Part shown: piece by piece, positions 8,896 through 17,521 of the stretch
Layout: every line of letters begins with the position of its first letter
Position numbering within the stretch: the first letter of the stretch is position 1
NCBI RefSeq assembly: GCF_042693015.1
Contig: NZ_CP170544.1
Location: 2,294,001 to 2,358,000, forward strand
Length of the DNA stretch: 64,000 bases
Direction: 5' to 3'
DNA from: Sphingomonas_E sp042693015
Lineage (GTDB): Bacteria > Pseudomonadota > Alphaproteobacteria > Sphingomonadales > Sphingomonadaceae
The notes under the pieces: model-generated
What the model was told of the DNA's origin: nothing
Databases searched by the model: none
What the model saw: only the letters and a program-made list of their open reading frames with translations
Translations under genes and position numbers: made by a program

Positions 8896-11271
8896 TCAGG
8901 CGGTGACCGTCAGCTTGACGGTCTTCAGACTGGCCGAACTCGGCCCGGTCGAGAGAGTGAAGGTGCCCGGCTCCACCACCCGGTTCATGTCGATGTTCCA
9001 GAAGGCGAGCGCATCGGCGCCGAGCTCGAAGCGCAGGGTCTGTTTTTCTCCCGGCGCGAGCGTCACGCGCCGGAAGCTCTTGAGCTCAAGGACTGGCCGG
9101 GGCACCGAACTCACATCGTCGCGAATATAAAGCTGCACGACTTCGTCACCGGCGCGCTCGCCCGTGTTGGTCACGTCGACCTCGACGATGAAGGCCTCGC
9201 CGACCTTGATCGCGGCCTTCGGCAGTCGCGGCACGGAGAGATCGAAGCTCGTATAACTGAGGCCGTGTCCGAACGGGAACAAGGGCGCCGACTTGCCTTC
9301 CACATATCTCCGCCGTGCTTTGACGGAGGGATGCTCATTGTAGAATAGCGGCAGCTCGCCCACCGATCGGGGGAATGTGACGGTCAGCTTGCCGCCTGGA
9401 TTGATCCTGCCGAACAGCATGTCGGCAAAGGCGTTTCCGCCTTCCTGACCGAGATACCAGCCCTCGACGAGCGCATTCGCCTTTTCGGCAAGGCGCGTCA
9501 CGGCGAGCGGCCGTCCGTTGATCAGCAAGGCTATGATCGGCTTGCCGGTGGCGATCATCGCCTCGACGAGCTTGTCCTGATCGCCGAAAAGGCCGAGCGT
9601 GCTGCGATCGCCCGCTGAACTGGTCGAGATCGTCTCGCGCGTGATTTCCGGGACATCGCCGACGACAAGCAGGATGGTGTCGGCCTCCTGCGCGACCTTC
9701 ACCGCCTCCTCGATCAGGCTGGCATTTTCCGTGGGGTCCGCGAACCGGGCAGACTTGCCGGGAAGATGCTGCCCCGTCAGATCGGGCTTGATGATCCGCA
9801 CGCCCTCGGCGTGGGTCACCGAAATGCGCGGTCCGACAGCCGCCCGAATACCGTCCAATATCCCCACCGCCTTGGCGTTGACGGCCGAGTAGCCGCCGAA
9901 CAGGGGCTCAACCGCGTTGGGACCGATGACAGCGAGCTTGCGAGCATTGTTGGGGTCGAGCGGCAGCACGCCGTCATTCTTCAGGAGCACCAGCGCTTTC
10001 TGCGCGGCGGTCCGGGCGAGCTTTATGGCCGCAGGCGTATTGATCTGGCGGAGCGCGCGGGCGCGATCCACATAGGGATTCTCGAAAAGGCCTGCCTCGA
10101 ACTTGAGCGCGAGAACGCGCGAAACGGCCGCATCGATACGCGCTTCGGAAACGCGGCCGGCGCGGACGAGTTCGGGCAACATCTTGTACGCCTTGCCGTC
10201 CGGGAGCTCGGCGTCGATGCCCGCCTCAAGCGCCAGCACCGCCGCCCCGGAATCATCTTCCGCCACATGATGGTCGGTCACGAGATTGGTGACCCCGCCA
10301 TAGTCGCTGAAATAGGCACCCTTGAAACCCAGCCGCTGCCGACCCGTCTTTTCAAGAAGCTCGACATTCGCGTGCGAAGGCACTCCCTCCAGTTCATTGT
10401 AGGAGGGCATGATGATCGCCGGATCGGCGACCTTGATGACCTCCTCGAACGGGACGAGATAGGCTTCGCGCAGCGTGCGCTCGCTCATGTCGGCCGGCGC
10501 CGTGTTGAGACCGCCCTGTGGCGCGCCATGGACGAAATGCTTCAGGGTGGTGAAAATCTTGTCCGGGCCAAGTGGCCGCGCACGCCCCTGCTGGCCTCGC
10601 ACCGACGCGATACCCATCTGGGCCACCAGATAGGGGTCTTCTCCGAAGAATTCCTCGACGCGGCCAAAGCGCGGATCGCGCGCCAGATCGAGCACCGGAC
10701 TGAGCGCCACCGTCGCCCCCCGCAGCCGCGCCTCGCGACCGACAAGGGTGAATATCTGTTCGACGAGCGCCGGATCCCATGTGCTGCCAAGTCCCAGCGG
10801 AATGGGAAAGATCGTGGCGTCGCGCGACTTCAGGCCATGGGCCGTTTCCTCATGGAAAAGCGCTGGAATACCGAGGCGCGTCTGTTCCACCAGAAAGCGC
10901 TGAACGGCATTGATATAGTCGACCGTCTCGCCCGCTTCTCTGTAATAGTCCTTGCTGGCGCGCGGCGTTCCGAATGTGTCGCTCGGACTTCCGAATTGCC
11001 CGATCCCTTCAGGCAGGACCTTCTGCGCCTTGGCGGCCGAGAAGACACCTTCGTCGAGGATGTCGCCTTTGGTGTATTGAATACACCGCATCTGCGCGAC
11101 CTTCTCCTCGAGCGTCATCCGCCCGAGGAGATCGCGCACGCGGTCCGCAACCGGTGCGGCGGGATCACGGTAAATTGGACGTCCACTCGGCTTGGCCGCC
11201 ACGGCCGTCGGCAGCACGGCCATGGCCGACGCGACAAAGGCCCGGCGACTGATCGCGATATCAACGGGCAT
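8896..11271 (-). CDS. Exported GH3 family beta-glucosidase/xylosidase, second copy
   Basis: A 791-residue GH3 enzyme. The signal I-S-R-R-A-F-V-A-S-A-M-A is Tat-type and supports the start at ATG 11271; the open frame extends 40 codons upstream without homology, and a GGAG lies about 11 bases before ATG 11271. The catalytic Asp323 is in A-Y-F-S-D-Y-G-G. K-H-F-V-H-G and E-F-F-G-E-D-P-Y-L are typical of GH3 enzymes of the xylosidase/glucosidase subgroup, and the last 70 residues form a fibronectin III-like domain. It is clearly different from the GH3 gene at 1137. It is divergent from the SDR gene across about 300 bases that hold a perfect inverted repeat (11456-11471). Confidence 0.93.
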   Translation of the reverse strand: MPVDIAISRRAFVASAMAVLPTAVAAKPSGRPIYRDPAAPVADRVRDLLGRMTLEEKVAQMRCIQYTKGDILDEGVFSAAKAQKVLPEGIGQFGSPSDTFGTPRASKDYYREAGETVDYINAVQRFLVEQTRLGIPALFHEETAHGLKSRDATIFPIPLGLGSTWDPALVEQIFTLVGREARLRGATVALSPVLDLARDPRFGRVEEFFGEDPYLVAQMGIASVRGQQGRARPLGPDKIFTTLKHFVHGAPQGGLNTAPADMSERTLREAYLVPFEEVIKVADPAIIMPSYNELEGVPSHANVELLEKTGRQRLGFKGAYFSDYGGVTNLVTDHHVAEDDSGAAVLALEAGIDAELPDGKAYKMLPELVRAGRVSEARIDAAVSRVLALKFEAGLFENPYVDRARALRQINTPAAIKLARTAAQKALVLLKNDGVLPLDPNNARKLAVIGPNAVEPLFGGYSAVNAKAVGILDGIRAAVGPRISVTHAEGVRIIKPDLTGQHLPGKSARFADPTENASLIEEAVKVAQEADTILLVVGDVPEITRETISTSSAGDRSTLGLFGDQDKLVEAMIATGKPIIALLINGRPLAVTRLAEKANALVEGWYLGQEGGNAFADMLFGRINPGGKLTVTFPRSVGELPLFYNEHPSVKARRRYVEGKSAPLFPFGHGLSYTSFDLSVPRLPKAAIKVGEAFIVEVDVTNTGERAGDEVVQLYIRDDVSSVPRPVLELKSFRRVTLAPGEKQTLRFELGADALAFWNIDMNRVVEPGTFTLSTGPSSASLKTVKLTVTA

Positions 11272-11455
11272 CGAACATGCTCTCCGGCAAGGCGTCAGCG
11301 CCAGGGCCATCGGCGCGCCGCACCGCAGGCAGCGCGGCTGCTCGATCGGCGGATTCGGGTCCGACCAATGGCCACGAAGCTTCCATTGCACACCTGTTCA
11401 TGGCCCCTCCTCATCCGTGCTCATGATCGCGCGTCCGGGCGATCCGACACCATAT

Positions 11456-11471
11456 TGGACAACATTGTCCA
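11456..11471. promoter_or_regulatory. Perfect inverted repeat TGGACAA-CA-TTGTCCA, candidate GntR operator
   Basis: Seven-base arms with a two-base spacer, in the divergent promoter region between the second GH3 gene (start 11271, minus) and the SDR gene (start 11571, plus). The form resembles operators of FCD-type GntR regulators, one of which is at the left edge. The assignment to that regulator is inference. Confidence 0.5.
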
Positions 11472-11570
11472 TTTTAAATGACCGCCCGCCGATGTAAAGG
11501 GTCGACGCGAACATGCGACGCGCGACGAGGAATTGTCTTGAAAGCGCTGGACGATCAGGAGGAAGCAGGC

Positions 11571-12386
11571 ATGGGCAGACTGGACGGCAAGGTCGCGATC
11601 GTCACGGGTGCCGGCCGGGAGGGCAATATTGGCCTCGCGATATGCGAAGCGTTTCTACGCGAGGGCGCCAGCGCGGTGATCGGCACGGATCTGCGGACCG
11701 ACGAAGCGGACCAAATTCGGGCCCGCGTCGAGGCCAGCTTCGGCCCCTTGCGGTTCCGCTTGCTGGAGCAGGATGTCACCCGGCAAGACGATTGGGAACG
11801 GGTCATCAAGGCGACGGTCGGCGAGTTTGGAGGGCTTGATGTCCTGGTCAACAATGCGGGGATTTCAATTCACGCAGGGATCATCGACACGTCGCTCGAG
11901 GATCTTCGCAAGGTGATGGCGGTGAACCATGACGCCCTCTTCCTGGGCATGAAGGTGTGTGCGCCCTTGCTCGCCGAAACCGTCCGGCGTTTTCCGGGCG
12001 GAGGCAGCATCATCAACAACCTCTCGATGGCCTCGTACATGCCCAACGCCAATAATATCGGCTATCATGTGTCCAAGGCCGCCGGACGAATGCTCACGCT
12101 CTGTGGCGCCGTCGAATTCGGACCGATGAAGGTCCGCGTCAACTCGGTTCATCCAGGTCTCACGATGACGCCGCTGATACGGGACGGGCTGAACGATTAT
12201 GTCGCGGCGGGCCTGTGGGAAACGCCCGAAGCGGCCGAGGCGGCGATCGCAGGCATGGGACCGCTCGGAATATCGAGCCAGCCGGAAGATACCGCGCATG
12301 CCTTCGTATATCTCGCCTCCGAGGAATCGCGGTTCGTGACCGGAACCTCGATCTATCATGACGGCGGCATCGGTCAGCGCTACTGA
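11571..12386 (+). CDS. SDR family NAD(P)-dependent oxidoreductase
   Basis: A 271-residue classical short-chain dehydrogenase. The dinucleotide site is T-G-A-G-R-E-G-N-I-G (residues 12-21), then N-N-A-G-I at 94-98, and the catalytic Tyr165 and Lys169 in Y-H-V-S-K, with Ser152 upstream. A-S-E-E-S-R-F-V-T-G near the C-terminus is the usual ending. ATG 11571 follows the Shine-Dalgarno sequence AGGAGGA. It probably oxidises or reduces a hydroxyl/keto group of the substrate handled by this cluster. It stands alone: a hairpin follows its stop codon and the next gene has its own operator. Confidence 0.92.
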   Translation: MGRLDGKVAIVTGAGREGNIGLAICEAFLREGASAVIGTDLRTDEADQIRARVEASFGPLRFRLLEQDVTRQDDWERVIKATVGEFGGLDVLVNNAGISIHAGIIDTSLEDLRKVMAVNHDALFLGMKVCAPLLAETVRRFPGGGSIINNLSMASYMPNANNIGYHVSKAAGRMLTLCGAVEFGPMKVRVNSVHPGLTMTPLIRDGLNDYVAAGLWETPEAAEAAIAGMGPLGISSQPEDTAHAFVYLASEESRFVTGTSIYHDGGIGQRY

Positions 12387-12411
12387 TCCGGCCCCGGCCG
12401 GCTGCCGGATC
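12385..12411 (+). terminator. Hairpin at the SDR stop codon, possible terminator
   Basis: Eight-base arms GATCCGGC and GCCGGATC around an 11-base GC-rich loop, starting within the stop codon. No run of T follows, so efficiency is uncertain. Confidence 0.35.
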
Positions 12412-12508
12412 TTCGCGACCGATCAAAAGCGAGCAGGGGCGGCGCGCGCGCCTGCCCGACGGAATGTCGACGCCCGTCGCATCATGCCTTTTTGGCCAAT
12501 CCGACTTT

Positions 12509-12524
12509 ATAAGTTATTACTTAC
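12509..12524. promoter_or_regulatory. Regulon palindrome, site 1 (ATAAGT-TATT-ACTTAC)
   Basis: First of six copies of a dyad with consensus GTRAGT-N4-ACTNAC found in front of genes between 12 and 35 kb. It lies about 104 bases upstream of the Old Yellow Enzyme gene at 12628. The inner arms TAAGT and ACTTA are perfectly complementary. Size and symmetry fit a TetR-type operator. Confidence 0.55.
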
Positions 12525-12627
12525 ATAGTAGTGCGGGCGTTCCGGAAAATCAGGGAGCGACAACGAGCGCGTCCCCTGGCGCCCCGGATCACCGGCGATG
12601 CTCCGCGCGAGCCGTAGAAGGAACCTC

Positions 12628-13722
12628 ATGGCCGACCTGTTCGCACCGTTGTCATTCAGCCGCGGACCGGCGATGAAGAACCGCTTCATGCTGGCGCCGA
12701 TGACCAACCAGCAGAGCCATGCCGATGGCCGCCTGTCGCCAGAAGAATTCGACTGGTTGACGCGACGCGCTGAAGGCGGCTTCGGCCTTGTGATGACGTG
12801 CGCTGCGCACGTCCAGCCCGCCGGACAGGGTTTTCCCGGCCAACTCGGCGCGTTTGCGGACGACCTTGTCGAAGGACTTGCCCACCTCGCCGCGGGAATT
12901 CGCGAGCGGGGCGCCCTATCGTCGCTGCAGTTGCACCATGCCGGGTATCGTGCCCCATCCGCGCTTGTCGGCACGCCGGTCTGTCCTTCGGATCATGAGG
13001 AGACAGGCGCGCGCGGCCTCACCCTGGACGAGGTTCGGCAGCTTCGGGATGATTTCATCGCCGGGGCGCGGCGCGCGGAAGGCGCCGGGTTCGACGGTGT
13101 CGAGATCCATGGCGCTCACGGCTATATCCTTGCCGAATTCCTTTCACCCGAAGTCAATCGGCGTACCGACCATTATGGTGGCGACGCCGCCAATCGCGCC
13201 CGACTGATATTGGAGATAATCGACGGGATCCGCGCGCAATCCCGCTCCGATTTCCAGATCGGGCTTCGTCTCTCGCCCGAACGCTATGCGCAAAGGCTCG
13301 ACGAGGTTCTGGCCCTGGCCGGGCGGGTCATGGCGGACGGCAAGATCGACTATCTCGACATGTCGCTGTGGGACGTCGCCAAGGAACCCGAGGATGAGCG
13401 CTTCCGGGGCCGAAGCCTGCTCAGCTATTTCACCGAACTGGATCGCGGATCGGTGCGACTCGGGGCGGCCGGCAAGATCATGACGGGGACCGCCGCAGCA
13501 TCGGTTCTCGATGCGGGATGCGATTTTGTCAGCATCGGGAGGGCGGCCATCCTCCGCCACGACTTTCCCGCGCGGGTGCGGGAGCAGCATGATTTTGCGT
13601 CCCCTTCCTTGCCGGTCTCCACGGCGCATCTTGCCGGCGAAAGTGTAAGCCCGTCGTTCGTCGACTATCTGCGCACCTGGCCCGACTTCGTGGCACAGCC
13701 GACGTCGGGGTTCGGCCGTTGA
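12628..13722 (+). CDS. NADH:flavin oxidoreductase, Old Yellow Enzyme family
   Basis: A 364-residue FMN-dependent TIM-barrel oxidoreductase. K-N-R-F-M-L-A-P-M-T-N near residue 17 is the FMN-binding start, H-H-A-G-Y follows near 110, and V-E-I-H-G-A-H-G-Y-I-L-A-E-F-L-S-P carries the family signature with its two His residues; R-T-D-H-Y-G-G follows. I-M-T-G and F-V-S-I-G-R-A-A-I are the phosphate-binding end of the barrel. It should reduce activated C=C bonds (enones, enoyl-CoAs). AAGGAA precedes ATG 12628. It is preceded by regulon site 1, so it is probably co-regulated with the oxygenases and the receptor. Confidence 0.92.
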   Translation: MADLFAPLSFSRGPAMKNRFMLAPMTNQQSHADGRLSPEEFDWLTRRAEGGFGLVMTCAAHVQPAGQGFPGQLGAFADDLVEGLAHLAAGIRERGALSSLQLHHAGYRAPSALVGTPVCPSDHEETGARGLTLDEVRQLRDDFIAGARRAEGAGFDGVEIHGAHGYILAEFLSPEVNRRTDHYGGDAANRARLILEIIDGIRAQSRSDFQIGLRLSPERYAQRLDEVLALAGRVMADGKIDYLDMSLWDVAKEPEDERFRGRSLLSYFTELDRGSVRLGAAGKIMTGTAAASVLDAGCDFVSIGRAAILRHDFPARVREQHDFASPSLPVSTAHLAGESVSPSFVDYLRTWPDFVAQPTSGFGR

Positions 13723-13933
13723 GCGTCGCCGCCAATGCCTGGACTATCCTCGAACCCTATTTTGCCCGGCGAAGGATACGGCGGGGTTTCACCTCCGGTC
13801 GTGCCGCCAGATCCACGGCTTCGCAGCCATCCGCGAGACGCGAGGACGGGGCCATGCTCCCGATGGGAGCCCTGGCGGCGGAACGCGTGAATTGGCAATT
13901 TGACGGCCGCCCCCACACGGTTACGGAACCGGA

Positions 13934-14692
13934 ATGAGCAGAAAGCGCCTCTCGAGCGGTGACCGTCGCGATTCCATCATTGCCGCCGCGACAAGCGTGT
14001 TCGCGCAGCAAGGCTTCAGCGGTGCCCGAACCAACGACATCGCGAAGACTGCCAAAGTGTCGGAAGCACTTCTCTTCCGGCACTTTCCCTCCAAGGTGGC
14101 GATTTATCGCGCGGTTCTGCGGCGCATCATCCGAACCCAGGATGAGACATACAGCGTTCTGAGTGGCATGACGCCGGACGCCGCGGGAATGATCGACATC
14201 CTGCGTCGTACCTTCCGCAACAGCCTCAACGGTCTGAATGCGCCAAATGCCGAGGGTATCCGCCTTTATGTTTCGAGCATGGGCGGCGACAGCAGCTATG
14301 CCTCGCTCGCCTATCGACGGTCTTTGCGCCTGTGGCTCAAACCCCTCGAACATGCGATGGAACAGGCGCGTGCCGCGGGCGACCTTGTCGGCGCGCCCAT
14401 CCCGGCGCGCAACGCCTTTGCCTTCATCGAGCATATCAGCACGATGATGCTGATATCGCGGACCCATAAGAACGGCACCATATCCTATGAAGGCACGGAC
14501 GAGGCCCTGCTCGAAGATGCGATCCGTTTCTGCGCCCGCGGCCTTGGCATGACCGAAGCGGCGCTCGAGGCCCACGCGCACCTCATGCGGAAGGCTGGCA
14601 CGACCGGGGCGATCGAAGCTGGAAAAGGGACAACAGCCTCGTCGAAGGTCCCGAAGGCAAAGCCGAGAAAGGCTCGCGCCAAGGCCGCCTGA
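13934..14692 (+). CDS. TetR/AcrR family transcriptional regulator
   Basis: A 252-residue regulator. The N-terminal helix-turn-helix reads I-I-A-A-A-T-S-V-F-A-Q-Q-G-F-S-G-A-R-T-N-D-I-A, then V-S-E-A-L-L-F-R-H-F-P-S-K. A helical ligand domain follows, ending in a low-complexity Lys/Ala/Arg tail (last 30 residues). It lies between the Old Yellow Enzyme gene and the first oxygenase gene, in the middle of the region where the six palindromes occur. That makes it the best candidate for the regulator that binds them, but no palindrome sits in front of it, so autoregulation is not indicated. Confidence 0.9.
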   Translation: MSRKRLSSGDRRDSIIAAATSVFAQQGFSGARTNDIAKTAKVSEALLFRHFPSKVAIYRAVLRRIIRTQDETYSVLSGMTPDAAGMIDILRRTFRNSLNGLNAPNAEGIRLYVSSMGGDSSYASLAYRRSLRLWLKPLEHAMEQARAAGDLVGAPIPARNAFAFIEHISTMMLISRTHKNGTISYEGTDEALLEDAIRFCARGLGMTEAALEAHAHLMRKAGTTGAIEAGKGTTASSKVPKAKPRKARAKAA

Positions 14693-14959
14693 GCAGACTT
14701 GGAACGATCGCCAGACCTCCCGCAGTCACCTCGCCGCGACAAGCGCGCTGGAGGTCGCCGCGCCCCCGCCGGCCGAAATGGCTTCAGCGGCTGCCGCCTA
14801 TCCACCCCATAAGCTCGACACGAGAATGCGAGGCGACAGTGAGGCCATCGCGCCTCGGCGCGAATTCGCGTCCGCAGGCGGTGATGCGGACGCGAACTAC
14901 TGACCCGATCGATGACTCTGCATTTGCGCGCGGTCGCAAGGCGCGCGCTACTGCCGAGA

Positions 14960-16042
14960 TCAGGCCGCCTGTAGCTGGAGTGGAGAAACGGGGGCCTCGA
15001 CGGGATATTGCGCCGGCGCACCACCGTCATAGGCGGCATGGAGCGAACGGATGAAGAGCGGATCGCGCAACGGATCCGTTGGCGTTTCGATGGCGATGCC
15101 GCGCGAGCGGACGTCCTTGATAAGCGTATCGAAGACACGATCGTGGGTGAGGTCGTCGGAGCCGTCCATGTTCTTCTTCAGCTCCGCGAAGTCCTCGAAC
15201 ACTTCGGCAGACCAGTGCACAAGGAAACGAAGTTCGTCGGTGTGATGCCGCGCGATGACCTGGTCACCGGTTTTGAGGAGCCAATGGTCGCTGCTCGTCG
15301 GGTCGCCCGAAAACAGGGTCTGGAAGGCAAGGCCCGCGGGACGCTGTTGGTCGAGCGGTCCGTTCGCCTCGCCCCGATGCATCATCATTTCGTTCTGCAC
15401 GAGAACGCCCCGATTGTAGATCGGCGGCTGCAGGCGCCTGGGCGCTTTCAGCGGACCCTCGGGCCAATAGGTAAAGCCGGACGAGCCATCGTGAGAGAAC
15501 CAGGTGATGACCTGGGCCATCTTGATCAGATGATCCTTGAAGAGCCCCGACTTGCCCATCACCGAGCACAGCCAGGTGGGCGAATTCTCATAGCGGATGC
15601 CGCGGAAGCTCGGCGAGTCGAGATGCCCCGGATCGTTATTGGCGCAGGGACCATTGACGTTGAAAAGCATCATCTGCGGCTTGGCATATTGCGCCCCCCA
15701 ATAGCTTTTGGCGAGCTCGAGGAACTTGTCATTGTAGAAACAGTCGCTGATCTCGGGAAAGAGACAGGACGAATAATTGGCGTAGAACCCACGGAAGGTC
15801 GGCGTGAGGAACATGTCGAGCGTCGGGGTGACCCCTTCGGGAAACCCGCCCGAAAGCGTCGCAACAAGTTCTTCGGCTGAGGCAAAATGCTGCGCAAGAA
15901 TGAGTTTCCAAGGTCCGTTCTGCCGCACGACGTCGAGCAACCGGGCGTGCTGGTCGGGCGTGTAAACATTCTCCAGCTCGCGCGGCGGCGCCACCGGCTT
16001 CAGCACATTGGAAAGATGTTCACGCGCGGCCTGGTCGAGCAT
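14960..16042 (-). CDS. Putative non-haem Fe(II) oxygenase, paralogue of the gene at 29022
   Basis: A 360-residue protein whose family I cannot name with certainty. It aligns along its whole length with the product of 29022-30089: both have L-I-L-A-Q-H-F-A-S-A-E-E, D-M-F-L-T-P-x-F-R-G, S-Y-W, F-T-Y-W-P-E-G-P-L and H-R-G-E-A-N-G-P. The conserved H-L-D (in P-G-H-L-D-S-P-S-F-R-G) and the later His of M-M-H-R-G-E resemble the His-x-Asp...His iron triad of cupin-fold Fe(II)/2-oxoglutarate dioxygenases, so an oxygenase role is inferred. No signal peptide is seen. A regulon palindrome sits 22 bases upstream of ATG 16042. It is transcribed away from its AraC neighbour. Confidence 0.6.
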   Translation of the reverse strand: MLDQAAREHLSNVLKPVAPPRELENVYTPDQHARLLDVVRQNGPWKLILAQHFASAEELVATLSGGFPEGVTPTLDMFLTPTFRGFYANYSSCLFPEISDCFYNDKFLELAKSYWGAQYAKPQMMLFNVNGPCANNDPGHLDSPSFRGIRYENSPTWLCSVMGKSGLFKDHLIKMAQVITWFSHDGSSGFTYWPEGPLKAPRRLQPPIYNRGVLVQNEMMMHRGEANGPLDQQRPAGLAFQTLFSGDPTSSDHWLLKTGDQVIARHHTDELRFLVHWSAEVFEDFAELKKNMDGSDDLTHDRVFDTLIKDVRSRGIAIETPTDPLRDPLFIRSLHAAYDGGAPAQYPVEAPVSPLQLQAA

Positions 16043-16064
16043 GGGTAGAATCCTCTGGATACAA

Positions 16065-16080
16065 GTGAGTCGTCACTTAC
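16065..16080. promoter_or_regulatory. Regulon palindrome, site 2 (GTGAGT-CGTC-ACTTAC)
   Basis: Sits 22 bases before the start codon of the oxygenase gene at 16042 (minus strand), so a bound protein would block the promoter or early transcription. Same consensus as sites 1 and 3-6. Confidence 0.6.
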
Positions 16081-16283
16081 ACGCACTTAATTGCGCAATG
16101 GCGGCATTGCAATCGGCTGGCCAAGATCCCCGCCGGTCCCACCGCCCGTCCTGAGCGCATGCCGCCAAATCGGGCGCGCACTTTGCCCGGCACCGTCCGC
16201 ACTCTGCCGCGCGGTTCGTCGACCTGCTCGAACGCAATCTACCCTGTCAGGCTCGCTTAGGCAGGATCGGTAATCCGCACCGG

Positions 16284-17351
16284 TCACCTCGCCGGCTGGT
16301 CCGACATGGCATCAAGGTCCCTACGATATGCTCCTGGCGGTTTGCCAAACCATTCCCGGAACGCCTCGCGAAATGCATCGGCGTCGCAAAAGTCGAGACG
16401 GGCGGAGATATCCTCAATGCTGAGGTGCGGCTGGCGCAGAAGTTCAAGCCCCAGCTCTCGGCGGCAACTGGCCTTGATCAACCGATATGACGCGCCACGA
16501 TGCGCCAGATGTCGGCGCAACGTCGGCTCGCTTGCTCCCAGATGCGCTGCAACCTCGGCAAAGGACGGGAGGCGAGCGCGGGAACGCAGCGTCTCTATCG
16601 CGAACCGGCGAACGCGGTCGGGTAATGGCAGATTGGCAGCCTGCGCATCCATCCCGAACAGAAAGCTTCTCGGGGGGCGGTCGCTCAATTCGCCGAGCGA
16701 TCGGACGACGGGATAATCGAGCCAGGTGCTGGCAAGTCGAAAGCCTGTCCAGGGCGCGTCGATGACAAGGGGGTATGGCAGAAAACCAGGATCGAGTGGC
16801 GCGCACAAGGCGCCGGTATAGCCAAGATGGATCGATCTCAGTGGCAAGGCGGAACCGATCAGCCATTCGATCAGACCGTGGATGCTGGCAAGGCCATGCA
16901 GATCGACGACGCACCCCACGCGTGTCGGGGCGGGCCGCAGGGAATCGATCCTGACTTCGGCCACCGCACCCTTTTCAAAAAGCGCCATTTTGCCGCAGCG
17001 ACCATCTATGGCCTCAAACGCCTGAGCGGCGTGGAGGATCGCGTCGCGCAACGTCCTGCCTGCGAGGAGGCAATAGAGGATCACCTGCCAGTCGGGCGGA
17101 CGAAGCGGCTCCCGCCCTTCTGCGAGACTGGAATATCGGGAGAGAAGGTGAGCGAGGCGCGAACCGAGGCGCTTCACCGCATTCGGGTCGAGACCCTCGA
17201 TGGTTGATCGGCGCAAGGCGCCCGACGGAATTGCGAGGTTCAATCCTTGCAGGATTTCCGTCGCCGGCACGCCCATCGCCAGAGCGAGGTCCAGCATTTC
17301 GCAGGCAAATCGCACACTGCCTGCGGGCGCCCGCGAGATTTCGCCCTCCAT
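16284..17351 (-). CDS. AraC family transcriptional regulator
   Basis: A 355-residue regulator with an N-terminal arabinose-binding-type (OruR/ArgR-like) domain and a C-terminal AraC helix-turn-helix: F-A-E-V-A-A-H-L-G-A-S-E-P-T-L-R-R-H-L, then S-I-E-D-I-S-A-R-L-D-F-C-D-A-D-A-F-R-E-A-F and W-F-G-K-P-P-G-A-Y-R. The frame is open up to a GTG at 17399; I prefer ATG 17351, but neither has a clear Shine-Dalgarno sequence. It is divergent from the exported redox operon at 17522, with a regulon palindrome in between, so it may activate that operon or the oxygenase gene downstream. Confidence 0.88.
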   Translation of the reverse strand: MEGEISRAPAGSVRFACEMLDLALAMGVPATEILQGLNLAIPSGALRRSTIEGLDPNAVKRLGSRLAHLLSRYSSLAEGREPLRPPDWQVILYCLLAGRTLRDAILHAAQAFEAIDGRCGKMALFEKGAVAEVRIDSLRPAPTRVGCVVDLHGLASIHGLIEWLIGSALPLRSIHLGYTGALCAPLDPGFLPYPLVIDAPWTGFRLASTWLDYPVVRSLGELSDRPPRSFLFGMDAQAANLPLPDRVRRFAIETLRSRARLPSFAEVAAHLGASEPTLRRHLAHRGASYRLIKASCRRELGLELLRQPHLSIEDISARLDFCDADAFREAFREWFGKPPGAYRRDLDAMSDQPAR

Positions 17352-17484
17352 ATTCCGCTCAGGACTTCCCGCAAGATTGCGCCGAACCACGACTGTCACA
17401 AGAGAATCTGGTCAACATCACCGGGGCACCTGATCGAAAAATGGGTGGTCGCTAAAGCCCATTCTGCACGATCATGGCACCTAA

Positions 17485-17500
17485 GCAAGTAGTCACTCAG
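17485..17500. promoter_or_regulatory. Regulon palindrome, site 3 (GCAAGT-AGTC-ACTCAG)
   Basis: Lies 21 bases upstream of the start codon at 17522, in the divergent region facing the AraC gene. It is the weakest match in its outermost bases, but the AAGT-AGTC-ACT core equals that of site 5. Confidence 0.5.
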
Positions 17501-17521
17501 ATGGGTGGCAGGAGGGGAATG

